DNA of 64,000 nt from contig CM038225.1 in NCBI GenBank assembly GCA_021442155.1, forward strand, positions 84,208,925 to 84,272,924, in the 5' to 3' direction. The translations under genes and the position numbers were made by a program. Shown here in pieces: positions 1 through 13,391 of the stretch. The notes beneath the pieces were generated by a model, which saw only the letters and a list, made by a program, of their open reading frames with translations, made no database searches and was not told the origin of the DNA. Source of the DNA: Cymbidium sinense. Lineage: Eukaryota > Streptophyta > Magnoliopsida > Asparagales > Orchidaceae. Position 1 is the stretch's first letter. Each line of letters opens with the position of its first letter.

Positions 1-2749
1 TAATAAAATTATATGCATTAATGATTTGAACCCAATCCTATAGATTGGATCAACATGAAATGTTTTGCAAATATGGGTGTGTATAACAAATTTGCTTTTC
101 AAAAAAAATTATGACTATATCAATCTAAAAATATGTTATTGTCAACATGTCAAAAGGAGACTAATATTTATAATGCATCAAAATGTCCTTAATTAGGAAT
201 TCTTAACTATTAAATCTAAACTAGTTAAGGCAAGCTAATAAGATAATGCTGTAAGGTTAACTTTAATATTATAATATCTATCAAAATATCTCTAATTTAT
301 AGGGCATTATATGAAAGCAATTAACATCCAAAAAGATGAGATCTTTTTTAATAACTCCTCAAATACAAATGTACTTTGTAATGTAATTAATTATTGATGT
401 TTTTGAAAAAATAAATCAATTCATGCATTAAAACAGTCTATCCAAATAGCATAGAATTATATATTTTAGATGCGAGCAACCTAAAGTATGAAAAGAATGG
501 TTTTCAAGTATGAGTATTGAAAATAAGCTTTTATATAGTACATATTATAAAAGTATTGAATTTAGTAATGGAATGGAATAAACTAAAGTCCAACTCAAAG
601 ATGCATCCAACTAGAGGTAGAAATTTGACATTTTCAAATCTCTTTACACAGTTTCTAAGTATCATATAAGACATGTATTCATAATGATTAGCTTAAATTA
701 TAGTAATCATAATTAAGCATTTTAATGGATAATGATGAAAGTGGATTTTGATCCTCTCAACTTTAAAAATCTGATGATTTAAGGGAAACCTATTGGGCTT
801 AATTAAGTGATATATTATGTTGTGCAAACTTTTATCTATAAACACATCCTTTTCTTCCTATTTTAGTCTCTCTCTTTTTTCCTTCTCTTTTTTCTTTTTT
901 CTTTCTTCACTTTTCTTCTCTTTTCTTTCCTATTTTCTTATTCTTTTTTATATATTTTTTTAATTATTAACATAATTGTTGAAGGTACTTTTGATATGTC
1001 AAGAAGCCTACAAAAAATCTTTTAAAAATTTTATTCGGAGAGGCTTCTCTTAAAATTTGATAGTGCCCCAATTGTACGAGCATCCTCCATATCTAAGAGA
1101 GGTCTCTCTAATAAACATCATGGCCCTAAAAATGAAAATAGTAGAATAATGGAGCTAGAAGACTTTGATTAAAATGATTATAAAATAAGCTTATTATTTG
1201 AAATTAAGCTTATAAGATACCTAATCACAAGGAGATTGAAAGGTATCATTTCTTCCTTCTATTTGACTTGGACATTTTTAGTAACATCAAGGGTTTATCC
1301 AATACTATTGGGATGAATGAGTGGTAGAAGATAAATTATCGTATCCACAAGTTACCTCTAATAAAAGCCATATTAGTTAATACAACTAAGATGAATGAAT
1401 GTGAAATTAACTTAAATGACTAGATTGATGTTGATCTCTTGATAAAAGTCTACATTAAGTAAAGATTAATGATATGAAAAAAGATGATGAATGGAATTAC
1501 AAACTAATAACAAAGAGTGTTTGATGCTTAAGGCATCAATTATTTAGGTTGCTTGAAGAAATCAAGGTTTGTTCACCAATTGACTATGAAAATAATAATT
1601 ATAGTATCATAAGAGATCATTTCTGTATATGACCATCAAGTCAATTTTAGAATGTGCTCTAATTGGATGTATAAAAATATATCATATCAAGATTATGGAG
1701 TAATTATGAATAGCTTGATGAGTTGGCTAAATGAATTGGCATACTTTAAGGTAAGGTAATTTACCTAAAGAAAGCTATAGAAGTTCTATTCTACAAAATT
1801 TAATAGAGATTATTAATAATTTTCACTTTGAATTAAGCAATCATTATATCCATCAAAATTTTGAGTTTTTGATGATACAATTATTTAAGTTAAGAAGATG
1901 TCATAAATGAAATAAGAGATTTCTAAAATATATTTCTTGGGATATTGGATTGATCCATAATCTTGAAGATTAGATCTTTTTTTTTCTTTTTTGAAGACTC
2001 ACCTTGACAAGGCACCATTGCAACCTTGATTTGCATCTCAACCATGGATTTGATAATCTAATAAAGATACATCGTATGGTATTATTGAAGATATAGTGAA
2101 TACTCCTACTAAAATTACAAGAAATCAACTACAACTTGTATTGATAAACATAAATTGATTGAGTAGAAATAGTTTGAGGTACAAAGCAAATATCATTCTA
2201 TAATACAAGACTAGGTAACATAGAAAAGAGTTGACAACTTATCTACAACATCAAGATGACCATAGTAGTGGCCATGTATCGAACAATTTCTTGGGATAAA
2301 GGTATATTTGTGTTTATCATGTTCAATGGAAAATAGTTATTAGTCTTTCTAAGGTTAGATAGATCCTTTAGGTCTTCCTTTTGAACATTTTCTAAAGAAT
2401 ATCATGAAGTATGCATTAAAAAAAATCGTATCTCTAGGTCTTTATCTTTTTCCCAATCATTATGACATGGGTAAAAATATGATTTTTAGAATCATCTATA
2501 AAAGAATCATCACAAATCACCCCATGCATTATAATCTCCATCAAGCATAGTTTCTTCATGATAATTGGAAGAAAAGAAACATAATGCCTTGTATAGAGAT
2601 AGAATAAGTATTGAGTAAAAAAAGTTTTTTCTTTCAGATCAATTATGTCAAATAAATTTTTATAAGCATTTGAAGGATGTCTAATGTAGGAATTTCAGAA
2701 GAATTAGCTTTTTCTATTTATTTTTTAAAATTACTAGCAATAATTATAT
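1..2749. other. AT-rich sequence, nothing recognised
   Basis: Apart from the pyrimidine tract no frame longer than about 60 codons and no known domain was seen. Parts of 1,000-2,650 have a less simple composition and might be remains of a very old retroelement, but no motif supports this. Confidence 0.5.
860..958. repeat. Pyrimidine-rich tract
   Basis: About 100 bases nearly all C or T on the plus strand (TCTCTCTTTTTTCCTTCTC and similar). It could be low-complexity drift or a relic polypyrimidine tract. No element was recognised around it. Confidence 0.8.
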
Positions 2750-5700
2750 AATTAACTCCTAATTCCAAATTCCAAAAAATATATTCCTAAGCCATATGAG
2801 CCACCGTCATGTGCTTAGCCAAAACTCCTTCAAATCAACTCAAACTAGGTTGATTTCTTTATAAATCAATCATTCCTTCATTTATACTCATAAATATAAA
2901 TGAAGCCCACCCTCCAATGACCAAAAATAAATCAAACTAAATAAAAACCCAAATTAGCCCTTTCAACCTACATCCCTAAGCTTAATCAAATTTGCTTCCA
3001 AATCACTCCAAACTCAAGTAATTTTCTCATGACCAATTTATATCTTAATTTATATCCACAAATATAAATGATATAAATTAAAATAAAAACTCAAATCAAA
3101 TCAAATTCTCAATTTTCTTTTTTGTAGCTAAGAACTTAGCTAAATGACACACAAATCAACTAAAACTCATGGATTTCTTCATTGATTCAATTATTCCTTC
3201 AATCATTGATCCAAAAAATATAAAAATTATAGGAATAATAAAACCCAAATCAAGAAATTGACACTTATGACTGAAATTTTGAGATGAAGACATGCTAAAC
3301 CAATTGCAGTTTTTTTTTCAATCCTAAATCTATATGTAGTTCAAAAACTTTAAAAGCCTTAATCAAGCTAATTGACCCATTTAGGCTCACTTGAAAGTGA
3401 CCTAAAGGACTTTTGAGAGTTCTAATCCAACAAAATTGGTGAACTAAGCCCATCTAAACCTCAATCATGATAACAATCATCATGGGGTGATCCACATGAG
3501 ATTGGATCAAATAAGTCAAATAGCCTTTGATTAAGTCTTTTCCAAATGAAACCCAAAATTGCTTAAAACCCATAGCCAAATTGATTGAAACCATTGACCC
3601 AAACCCATTCATAATCAACGATTGAACATGACCAAGTCATCAATTGAGCCAAACCAAGCTTAATTTGCCACTTGACCTAAGTTGACCCAAATTTGCTAAA
3701 AAGCTAAAATGGGTCAAATCATGATTTAACCTAAATGGATTACAACCAATGGCTCAAGTTCATCCCAAATCAATTATTGAACTTAACTAAAGCCATGATT
3801 GAGATGAAGTTAACCAATTAGTCAACTTGACCCAACCTAGCCCAAATTGACCTAAAAGATCAAAATTCAAATTAATTCCAAATTAAATCAAACCAAAGCC
3901 TCAATTATTTTCAATCGATCAATTGAACTTGACTCAACACTAACTTGATCAATTTTTTGTCAAATTGGTCACTTGACAATTTGACCTTTAATTGAAATAT
4001 CAAATTCAAATTAACAAACAAACCATATCAAATTAATCAAAACATTCCAAAGCATGATTTAGATTTAACCTAATCTTGGTTTAACTCAATTTTTTCAAAC
4101 CTAATGTGAACCCAATCAAACCCATTTGACCAAATAATCATGTCACCCAAAATAATCATGGAAACCTAATCAAAACCCAAACCCATAGCCATCTGATTAT
4201 TTAAAGCCAAACAAGCTCACCTCAGTTGACTACCCAATGACAAAGCCTCCAATGGATTACTACTCAAGTATAAAATCCACTTTGCACTCCCCATGGCATC
4301 CCTCCTTTTATCAAATAAATTCCTAATATTATAATTCAAATTACCTTTGACCAAAAACTCAAAGCCACTCACTCTCTCTGGTCCATGGTGAACACCAATT
4401 ACAAAGAACCATATCCCCTCTCACCATATCAAATGATACCAAAATATTCAACCACTCATGGCATGCCAACAACCCCTTATGACTTGATGGTGGATTCAAT
4501 TTGTGAACCATCCATCCACTGGCTCAATTAACATACTCCTCAATTATGGTTTTAAAGATGATTTGATCCATTGTAAGAGAGTTCAAAACTTTGAGCTTCC
4601 CAAACTCCCTTGATGCTCTTCAACCTTCCCTTGTAAATTGACCTCCATTTGGTCCTAATTCCTCCCATGCAAGCAAACTTCAATTTCTTGTGCAACCATC
4701 CAATACTCAATCAAAATGATGAATCCTTGAGCTTCACATAAACATTGAGTTTGATCAAATCACATGTGCATTTGACTGAACACCCTAAGACAAATTGAGC
4801 TCAAATTTTTCAATAAGGCTTCATCTCTACTAAATGAAGCTACCAAGTTGATCTTGACCCTGTCTTGGTCCCCACTAATTCTTCAACTCATTTGCTCTCA
4901 TGTTCTGAAAAAATATCCATATCAGAGTTCAATTGGATATGATTGTATGCTGCCAATGGTGTAGGATCCATTTGATCTAATCAAGCCTGAAGTCTCAAAA
5001 TGGAAAAGATGGATGGTGCTTGTCTTTCACTCTTGACAAAATCATCCATCGCATTATCAAAATGACTCAAAATCAAATGTCTTGATTCATTTCCCCATAA
5101 CCCAAAATTAAATTATGGTCATCCATCTTGAATTAATGACCCAAAAAAACACATCCGTTCTTTCAAATTGATGTGCAAATATGACTACATATAGCTTCCC
5201 ATCTTATGGAAGCGTGCCTTAGCACCCCTAATGAAATTAAGCTTGGTAGAATTATTAATTAGTTTTAATCCAAACTTTTAAAATTATAACTAATTATAAA
5301 GAAATCCAAAAATATGCAAACTTAGGCTTATTTTGAAGATATTTTAGAGAGAAATCTAGGAAAATTATAATTAGTTATTTGGAGCTACCCCAAAACTTAG
5401 TTGATTTTTTAAAAATATAATTAGTATTACAAATTAATTAAGCACTCATTAATCTCAAATTTTTTGTGGATGTTTAGGGATGATCTATGCCTCCCTATTT
5501 TTAGATTTTATTGATTACTTAGAAAATCATTTGGTATGCCTAACACTCTCTTAATCCAATTGATAATTGAACAAAAGTAACTTGATTAAATTTGAACATA
5601 ATTATCCTTATTAAGCTAAGATCACTTAGGGAATGTGATTGGGATGGTTTTCTTAATTCATTTCCAAAGTCTTCTTTATCTTTAAAATAAAATTAATTAA

Positions 5701-7650
5701 TGGCTTTGGAATGGTTGGTGATTAATTAAGTGATTAAATCTTCAAAATAAGAAAATCAAAATCTATTGAATGTTTAAATGATTTGGGATTAAGATTGAGC
5801 CCCCTCCTTTCCCGTTAATTCATCATTCAAATTAAAACATAAAACATCTAATCAATTCATTAAAAATATAATGAAATTAAAATTAAAAATCAATTCATCA
5901 TAACCTAAGCACCCTTTAACTGATCTTGGGTAGCTCCTTGGGTGTTCAATAACCCAAAGTGAGAAGTAATGAAATTATGACTGACTCACATGTGTGATAA
6001 AATCATAAGAGTAATTAAGTGAGATCCCTTAATCTAAATTAACTATTAATCATAAGCCAATTGCATTAAGCCCCTTTCATTTCTTAGAAGAAATTTACTT
6101 TTCATATGGTTGCATATTATGTTGGCTTTATTATTTTATCTTAAGATTGGTATTAGTAAGAGATAATTAATTCATTTAATTCATACCTTAACCTAATTAA
6201 AACATAAAATCAACTGAAATATCATTCATTAAAATAAACTAATTCATAAATGGAGAAATGGGTTAGGATTAGCAAACCCTTCTCATATTTATTAAATCAA
6301 ATCAAATTCAAAGATGAATAATGTCCTTAAAGTAATTTTGATTCATTTTAAATAACCTTATTTGATATGATTATCCTTGGAAATTAATTAGGGTTAATGA
6401 AATCATGTGTTTACATTCCTTTATTTCTTTCCAATCATGCTAATATTGTTTATCATATGAAATCACACATTAATTTCTTTTAAAAATTAATTAAATAAAA
6501 TATTTCCTTTTATGTTAAATTGAATATGTTAGCTAAAATTAAGAATATGAGTGGATATTATCACTATTAAACCAAAAACTATTTTTAAAACCTATAAACT
6601 AATTATTAAAAATGAAGTAATGCTAACTATAAATATTTATAATCCTGCATGTGATGATAGTATAATATGTGTGCTATGATCCTCTTTTCCTTCTTAACTT
6701 TTTCACATAGGATTTTATTGTGGTCCATTTCAAAGAAAAACACTTGACTAAATCCATTCTATTATTCTATGTTAATTAGGAAGTTTCATATTACATGTGT
6801 AAATCATACAACCAAGTCAAACATAATTTCTTGCATGATTCCTTATCCATTTGGTTCTTTTTGTAGATTCATATGTATTTGTTAAAAGTGTTATATGGAC
6901 ATGGTGTGATTTAAGTAGTTAAGTAGGTCTTCTTAAAATAGAAAACAATAACTCATATAATTCTTACAAGTGAATGTTTATTTAGCTAATGGACTAAAAA
7001 TTCCTCTTTTCTACATAATAAAGACATACATTTATGTTCCAATTAACAAATGAAATATTTAAATTTCAAAATATATTTATGCATTCATCATCAAGTATCA
7101 ATTTATATTGCATGTATAGGTATGCTTAATATATGCATGGTACACATGATAAAGAAATGAATGAGTGTATGTTTTGTGATCAACCTTAATTAATCTTAAG
7201 ATTTCTTTTCTTATTGAATAGGCTATTTAGAATGAAAAAATTAAATATTCCTTAAAGGAAACTCATTAATTAATTTACCTTAGAATTACTTGAAATAATA
7301 AAAGAGACTCTTCTTTTTTCTCTCTCTCTCTCTCTCTCTCTTCTTTCTTATCTTTATAACATTTAAGTGTAATATATTAACAAGAAAACATTAAGTAGAA
7401 ATCAAATCACTAAACCACTTAAAGAAATCAACCTTTCACAAATTAAACTCATAGCAAATCCTCTAAAACTATTAACATACCACACAAGCTCTAACACATG
7501 CACATTAGGCTGAGTCACCATTTCTAGCTTTATGTTAGGGCAGTGCATAATTTGATGAATGTTCATTGTGATGTATGTAAGAAACTTTAATATTAAATTT
7601 GGACACTATCATACTAATAATTTATCTAAGCTTTTTATCTAATTGCAAGG
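2750..7650 (+). mobile_element. Copy D of the long LTR-like repeat, inverted and incomplete
   Basis: Read in reverse complement, this block follows copies A, B and C in order: GGTCAA-rich repeats (2,950-4,260), the GC-richer middle (about 4,560-5,200), the TTAATTAA-rich part, CCAATTGCATTAAGCCC (about 6,060), TATAGGTATGCTTA (about 7,115) and CTAGCTTTATG (7,525). It lacks clear termini at either side, so it looks truncated. It has no open reading frame of note. Orientation is given relative to the gypsy element that carries copy A as its probable 3' LTR. Confidence 0.7.
7320..7341. repeat. CT microsatellite within copy D
   Basis: A run of TC units lies where the related copies have only a pyrimidine-rich stretch. 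Confidence 0.9.
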
Positions 7651-7754
7651 ACTTTACTATCTTAATTTCTTTCACATGACCTATTAAACTCAATTTCTAG
7701 AAATCTTAAGGATAAGATTTTTTTAAATGATTATTATTATAATTATTAGTAATC

Positions 7755-7808
<54 letters not shown>
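7755..7808. repeat. TTA trinucleotide microsatellite
   Basis: An uninterrupted run of TTA/TAT units lies just beyond the right side of copy D. Confidence 0.97.
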
Positions 7809-7810
<2 letters not shown>

Positions 7811-8504
7811 CATTTTATCATTCTGTAATTTTTATAGATGTATATTTTATCATTTTAATATACAAAGTTTTCGAAAAGGGCTAATTAAATTATCCTTTCA
7901 TTATGCAAACATACCATAAAAGCTTGGTTATACAAACACGATTATTCAAATCATTGGGACATTAAGAAATTTATAAAAGTCAAATGAATAAATGATTTTT
8001 GATCTACCACAAGGAGGTCACATAGAGTGAAGTAAGGTAGAATTTGGAATTTATGATGAAGAGGAAACTAAATATGCAATTTCATTAATGGAGAAAATTA
8101 GGCCCCATACACTTTCTGTAATACCTTCTTTCTTTGGCTCTTGGATTGCAAACTTTTTCTAGAGTTCTAAGAGTGACATAATGCTTATATATTGGATTTG
8201 CATACCAAAATGGATATCTATTAAGTGATAAATGTGAACTTTAAAGCCATTCAAGCCTTCATTGCTAGATAATGAAATGTAAGAAATCCTAAACAAATTG
8301 ATGATTAATTATATGGTAGAAAGGATTAGCTAAAACACAACTAACTCTTGAAAAAAGAACCAAGTCCATCTATTAACACATCATTGTGTTGCACAAATTT
8401 GGCAAGAGGGCAATATTATCCATGATAAGGTTACACATTTAGAAGAATAGAGCTAGAATATTTCTTCTCATCCTATTTGATTCATAATAATGAATCACTC
8501 CTTA

Positions 8505-8635
8505 AGAAGAGGGATTACGATTAAGAGGTTAGTTGACTCAATGATATAGGGACTTTACAATTGTGAATTGCCATTCAAAAAGAAGGTATATGATTAAGAG
8601 GTTGGTTGACTCAGCAATATGGGGACTAATTAAGA
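8505..8635. repeat. Short spaced direct repeat
   Basis: GATTAAGAGGTTAGTTGACT (about 8,519) and GATTAAGAGGTTGGTTGACT (about 8,592) with following AATATGGGGACT-like text form two copies about 73 bases apart. No function is evident. Confidence 0.75.
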
Positions 8636-8696
8636 TCAAATGGAAGCTGAAAGGACTTTCAAAAATTATATGATATTAAGAGATCTATTATTATTA

Positions 8697-8853
<157 letters not shown>

Positions 8854-9278
8854 CCTTAATTTTTGAATAAATGTACATGAGAAATACTTTTATATCATAA
8901 ACTTTTATGACATCAATTCTTTAAAATAGCATTGAAACTATATAGAACTTAGTTTTGCATAGAGCATTTCTATGTACACAACACTAAGTGGGTAAATAAT
9001 TTTAGAAATATGGATGTAATGTAATAGCTATAAACAAAAATACTATGACTTTGAAGAACAAGAGGCTAAAGTATAGTCAACAACAAAATAAAAAAATGAC
9101 ACCTGTGCATATAATTGCATGTACAACTATATATAAAGGTAGGGAATACATTGGTATGATTTTAGATCAAACAATATTCAATTATTCCATGATAATAATA
9201 TTGAGTGCAAGTTTAATGGCAATAATACATTAATATCACAATAGATATATTGGCAGCATATGAGTTAAAATTGAATTT

Positions 9279-9387
9279 TCATTGTGTAGGAATCCTCTTA
9301 TAATAAGCAGGCATGAACTATTGCAGGAAAGAACATTTGTTGAACCCCCTCTACCTTTATTATAGGAAAAATTATATCGCATGCACT
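9279..9387 (-). pseudogene. SQE: SQE pseudogene last exon with 4-nt insertion
   Basis: After acceptor TTTTGTAG the reading is SACDIIFPIIKVEGV, then QQMFFPAIV. The family continues with PAYYRAPP. Here four extra bases (CATG) follow the Val codon, and PAYYKRIP appears in the next frame, ending at TGA 9279-9281. In the unshifted frame a TAA comes at 9298-9300. EGVRQ has become EGVQQ. The 2.5-kb intron 7 separates it from exon 7. Confidence 0.85.
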
Positions 9388-11896
9388 CTACAAAAGAATA
9401 ATAATTAATATTCAATAGCTAAATGGAGATGAAAAAAGATTTAAACTTCACTTTGCTAGCAGTAGTCGTTGACTATGATAGGATAGTAACTATTGAAAAT
9501 GAGTATGTGAATACTATTTTCATGCTTTCAAGCATAAGAATCGCAATAAAGAGATAAATGTCACAAATACATTATTTTTGTTTTGAATAATGTCAAGGCA
9601 CAAATTTGATATAAATCAAATTCAAACTAAAATTCTTTGCAATAAATTTTAAAGATATTTGCAGGATATTTACCAACTTAGAATTACTTTTCCCACTCCC
9701 ATGCATTATTTAGTTGAACTTTTTTTATTCAAAGAACATTCATCAATAGTAGATTTGAGAATGATGAAGCATCTTATTCAAGAAATCCATCAAGAGTAGA
9801 TTTAAAACTAATAATTGGTACAATTATATTTCAGAAGATTAACATTATGGTACTCTAATAATTCTAAAATCTCCCTTTTCTTTTATTTTAGGGTGTCCCT
9901 AACTTGTGTGGTTTAATCAAGAAAATGATCCTCAAGTCTACATCAACTTTTAACACGAGTATTTAACAAAAAGGATCAATATAAGTGTGAACTTACTTGG
10001 GAAGTTAAAGCATCACTCATCAGAAAGCATCATTACCATAACCTACTTAAAAAGTAGAGATGAAAAAAAATGCATTTTCCAAATGGTGTCATACTTCAAA
10101 ATTTGATAAATATTTAGTCAATTTTAATTAACATAATACTGTCTAAAAAAAATAGAAATTTAATGTGGATATTGTACCAAGTCCTAGGTGGAATTGGCAA
10201 TCATGATTAAACATAGAGCACATAATTATATAAAATCTCATTAACTTTTTAAAAATGTTTTAGAGTATCACATTACTTGGTTTTGAAGTAATTGACTCAT
10301 AAGCCTAATGCAAAAGCAACTCCTATGAACGGCCTTCATGCATTCATGCATTCATATGGGTGTAATTTTTAGAATTATAAAATTATTTCGCAACTAAATA
10401 ATGGCAATAGGAATCAATTTCTGATAAACATCAAACTTTTTTTTTTTTCTTAAATGACTTCTATTTTCACTTTCAAAAGTGAAAATGATGACCTTCCAGT
10501 TATTAGTGACTATGCTAAGCTTTACACAAGTAAATCAAATCAACTAAAACTAATAACACAATTAGTTCATTTACTTTCTATTCTAAGGCTATTAGTTTTC
10601 TCATCAAACTCAAAATAAAGCAACTAAAACTTTTTGCTACTACCCTTATTTTAGCGTGAAATAATAATTAAACGAAGAGAATTTTTTGCAAATAAAGCTT
10701 TCATAAATTTGCCACCCAAAAAAAACCTAAATGTAAGTTAGTTTTCTATTCAGTGCAATGTGCATATATTGTTTGCTGAGAGCAACTTATCAATGTTTTG
10801 ATCTTCTTATCTTAAAAGTTTCAGATCTCACAAATAAATAATGCTCACGGGATGAAGGAAATAGATGCACGAAAAAATTGGAGATTGAATGTAAAAGATT
10901 GGCGCAGCATTCTTTAGGAAACCTGATTACATAGAGAAATCAAAAGGATACAGGGATTTAACGGCTAATGTCTGCCATCCATTTCCAAGAAAAAAACTTA
11001 AAATCATTTGACAGTACGATAATTGATTTTATATTTTTATGGGTTAGACAAATGAACTAATAAAAAGCTGTTTTATGATGATTCTAAGACATGCATCATT
11101 GCTTTACTTTCTCACAACAATTGAGATGTTGTTTTCTATCTTGTTCAAATATGCAGGCTAGATACAGCTGAAGGAAATAAAGCAACGATTTTCATGAAAA
11201 AAATCAAGAATTTTAACATATATATTTCTTAAAATTATTAAAAATTACATCTGAAACTAAGGGAATAGTTTACATAACATCAGCTCAAGTAAAGTCAACG
11301 TAATAGAACAACAATGATAAGTGAGATGGACTATTTTGCACGTACCTGAGCCAATAAATAAAAGGGCTACAAAAGTCAATTGTTGATAATTCCATATTTT
11401 TTACTTTTTGGCACGATTAATGATTATAACAAGTTTGATGTTCATAAAAAACCAAGCTTTCCAGACATGCATTTGTTATATTCTTGCATGTTTGCTGAGA
11501 GGCTCCTAATTGATGCACAAGGTATCCACATCAAACATGACACAAGAAGAAAGAGAGCACCAGAAAATTGAATCGAGACCAATTGCCTTATTGTATCCAG
11601 TAATTGGATGGTTCAGACAGTTCATTTATAAATTAAATGATCGCTTGAATATGGTGTATTGTATGGTTAGAGCCAAAAGGTAAAGAATTTGAATTTTCTG
11701 TTTAATTCAAACAAGGAAAAAATATTTGAAATTTAATTTTAGCTTTGAAATTTGTGGAAAATGAAATAAACCAGCTCTAATTTGAATAAATGGGACTAAT
11801 ATGAGTCTATATAGTGCTAACATATTTAATGCACAGTAAAGTAGGTTCAATGCTGTCATATGAAATTCAATGAACAAATGATAAGTTCCAACTCAC
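9388..11896 (-). other. SQE intron 7, no recognised inserts
   Basis: A 2.5-kb intron between donor GTGAGT and acceptor TTTTGTAG, AT-rich. Short plus-strand frames inside it (about 11,380-11,571) match nothing known. Confidence 0.6.
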
Positions 11897-12175
11897 CATG
11901 ATCAGTCTAGCTCCAATCCATATCCTCTTTGGAGAAGGAAATGGCAACATGAGACGGACAACCCCAAATACTGCAACAGCAAAGAAATGGACAATTAAGA
12001 TCAATGGACGGGGATTAAGACTAGAGAGCAAAACCACAAGTCAAGCTGAACAAGTTCTTCCATGGCTCAAATAATCAAAACATGCTTGCCATAGTTCATT
12101 CCTTGCCATATCAGGTGAGGAACTGAAAACCTTGTACAATGCACCAGCTAACGTGTTTAATGTAGAAGCAGCAGG
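11897..12175 (-). pseudogene. SQE: SQE pseudogene exon 7 with stop
   Basis: Reads PAASTLNTLAGALYKVF, SSSPDMARNELWQACFDYLS, then LNPRPL, HFFAVAVFGVVRL and LPFPSPKRIWIGARLI. It is 93 codons, phase 0, with acceptor TGTAG and donor GTGAGT. An in-frame TGA at 12041-12043 stands where the family has Gly in (S/T)GPVALLSGLNP. The text around it is also drifted (HGRTCSA, then LVVLLSS). The hydrophobic C-terminal region expected for ER association remains readable. Confidence 0.94.
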
Positions 12176-12292
12176 CTACAAAAAAATAGCAAGTAAAATG
12201 TTGTTAAGATAAATATTAAGCATAAGTCAGCAAATATGAGCACTCCATCAGATATGAATCCTTATAAAGCTTTAAAGGGTGTAAGGATAAAC

Positions 12293-12569
12293 CTTTCGTA
12301 AGGTATAGAAGGATTACAGATATTTACAGACAGAAGATGCATCATGAAGATCATGCTGCGATTCAAGGAGATTCTGTAGCACAGCAATATCCAATAATGC
12401 CACCATCATTCCTCCACCTATTAGTGGATGCTGCATATTGAATGCATCTCCCATTAGAAGTGCTCCTGGAGTTGGGAGATGGTTTGCTGGCATGCTCCTA
12501 TTTGGCATGGTCTTTATTTTTACCTTTATCAACAATCGTAATAAAGGCATCATGCAGTTCGGCTGGTAT
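12293..12569 (-). pseudogene. SQE: SQE pseudogene exon 6 with frameshift and stop
   Basis: Reads IPAELHDAFITIVDKG, then in the next frame IKTMPNRSMPAN, GALLMGDAFNMQHPL, GGGMMVALLDIAVL and SSVCKYL. A run of five A (plus-strand T at 12517-12521) adds one base after DKG. The exon is 277 bp against an expected 276. At 12314-12316 TAA replaces the conserved Glu codon of KYLESFYTLRK, and SFYTLRK follows in frame. The FAD-contacting GD motif is present, but its neighbours differ from the family at several fixed positions (R to Q, T to I, T to M, S to L). Donor is GTTTAT, acceptor TTCAG. Confidence 0.95.
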
Positions 12570-12660
12570 CTGAAGCAGGAGTAAATCTGTCATAAGATCT
12601 ACTATAGTGCAATAAGAGAAGGATATTACTGTAATGAAAATGATGTGTGTGTTTGTGTCT

Positions 12661-12692
12661 ATATATATATATATATATATACAGAGAGAGAG
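12661..12692. repeat. Compound (AT)n(AG)n microsatellite in SQE intron 5
   Basis: About ten AT units followed by about five AG units lie in the intron between exons 5 and 6. Confidence 0.95.
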
Positions 12693-12792
12693 AGGTGCCT
12701 TTCATTTAGGTAGCATGGACTTTTCTGAAATGGAACAGCACGGCCCAAACAAGAAATATTAATGATAAAACACCATAAAAATCAGTACATAC

Positions 12793-13011
12793 TTGGGGTG
12801 CTACCACAGTCTTCAGATAATTAGACATCTCCCTATCAGCAATGGATGGAATTTCTTGGCCAGGTATGTCAACCAGGCAGCGAACTTCTGTGCTACTTAT
12901 GGGATAAAATAGAATTGGTGAAGGATCTGCCAAAATAACATGAGCATGGTTTGGAAATGGTAATTTGCAGTTCACCAAGATCAAGCCAACAAACGAAGAT
13001 GGCACTTCCAC
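12793..13011 (-). pseudogene. SQE: SQE pseudogene exon 5 (substrate/FAD region, intact frame)
   Basis: Reads VEVPSSFVGLILVNC, LPFPNHAHVILADPSPI, LFYPISSTEVRCLVDIPGQ and YLKTVVAPQ, the best preserved part of the gene. It is 73 codons, phase 0 at both ends, with acceptor TTCAG and donor GTATGT. No stop or shift occurs. Open frame continuing past either splice site is intron read-through, so the real coding part is only this segment. Confidence 0.95.
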
Positions 13012-13221
13012 CTGAACAATAAAGCCCTCATCAAACAACCTAAGCTTGGTGTATATATGAACCAATTAAGTCAATGTTGAATAAGCCTAGCATCACTTTC
13101 TGCATCTAGTTTTGACTTTAGACTAAAATTGACAACCAAGAATATTAACAAAATGGAGAAATTGAAATCAAAGAATAAGATTTACTAGGATAGAAAGATT
13201 GGAAGAACGTAATCCTTTCAC

Positions 13222-13391
13222 CTTTGGAGAGCAGAGAAAATGCCACAGGTATGAGAAGCAACCATCACATACAATTGTGAGGGGGAGAAAAAGCTTGCAG
13301 TTCTTCACCAGCTTTATTCTTATATATTACTCGTTTAACAACTTCCTTTCCTTCAAACAAGGATGTGACAGTTCCCTCCTCCATACGATCA
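13222..13391 (-). pseudogene. SQE: SQE pseudogene exon 4 with +1 frameshift
   Basis: Begins TTAG|T and reads RMEEGTVTSLFE, then VIYKNKAGEELQAFSP, then after a frame change TIVCDGCFS and LCSPK before donor GTGAAA. The frame changes in a run of five C (five G on the plus strand, 13281-13285) where four would keep frame. The 170-bp length is exactly one base more than phase allows. After DGCFS the family NLRRAL reads YLWHFL, which includes two Arg losses (to Trp and His) of the CpG-transition type. Confidence 0.92.

Noticed and set aside
1000..2650. Possible old copia-type retroelement
   Set aside because: Some stretches have coding-like composition, but no protease, integrase or RT motif could be read in any frame.
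12706..13065. A single 119-codon minus-strand gene containing SQE text
   Set aside because: Only 12,793-13,011 is exon. The ends run into intron sequence past the GTATGT donor and TTCAG acceptor.
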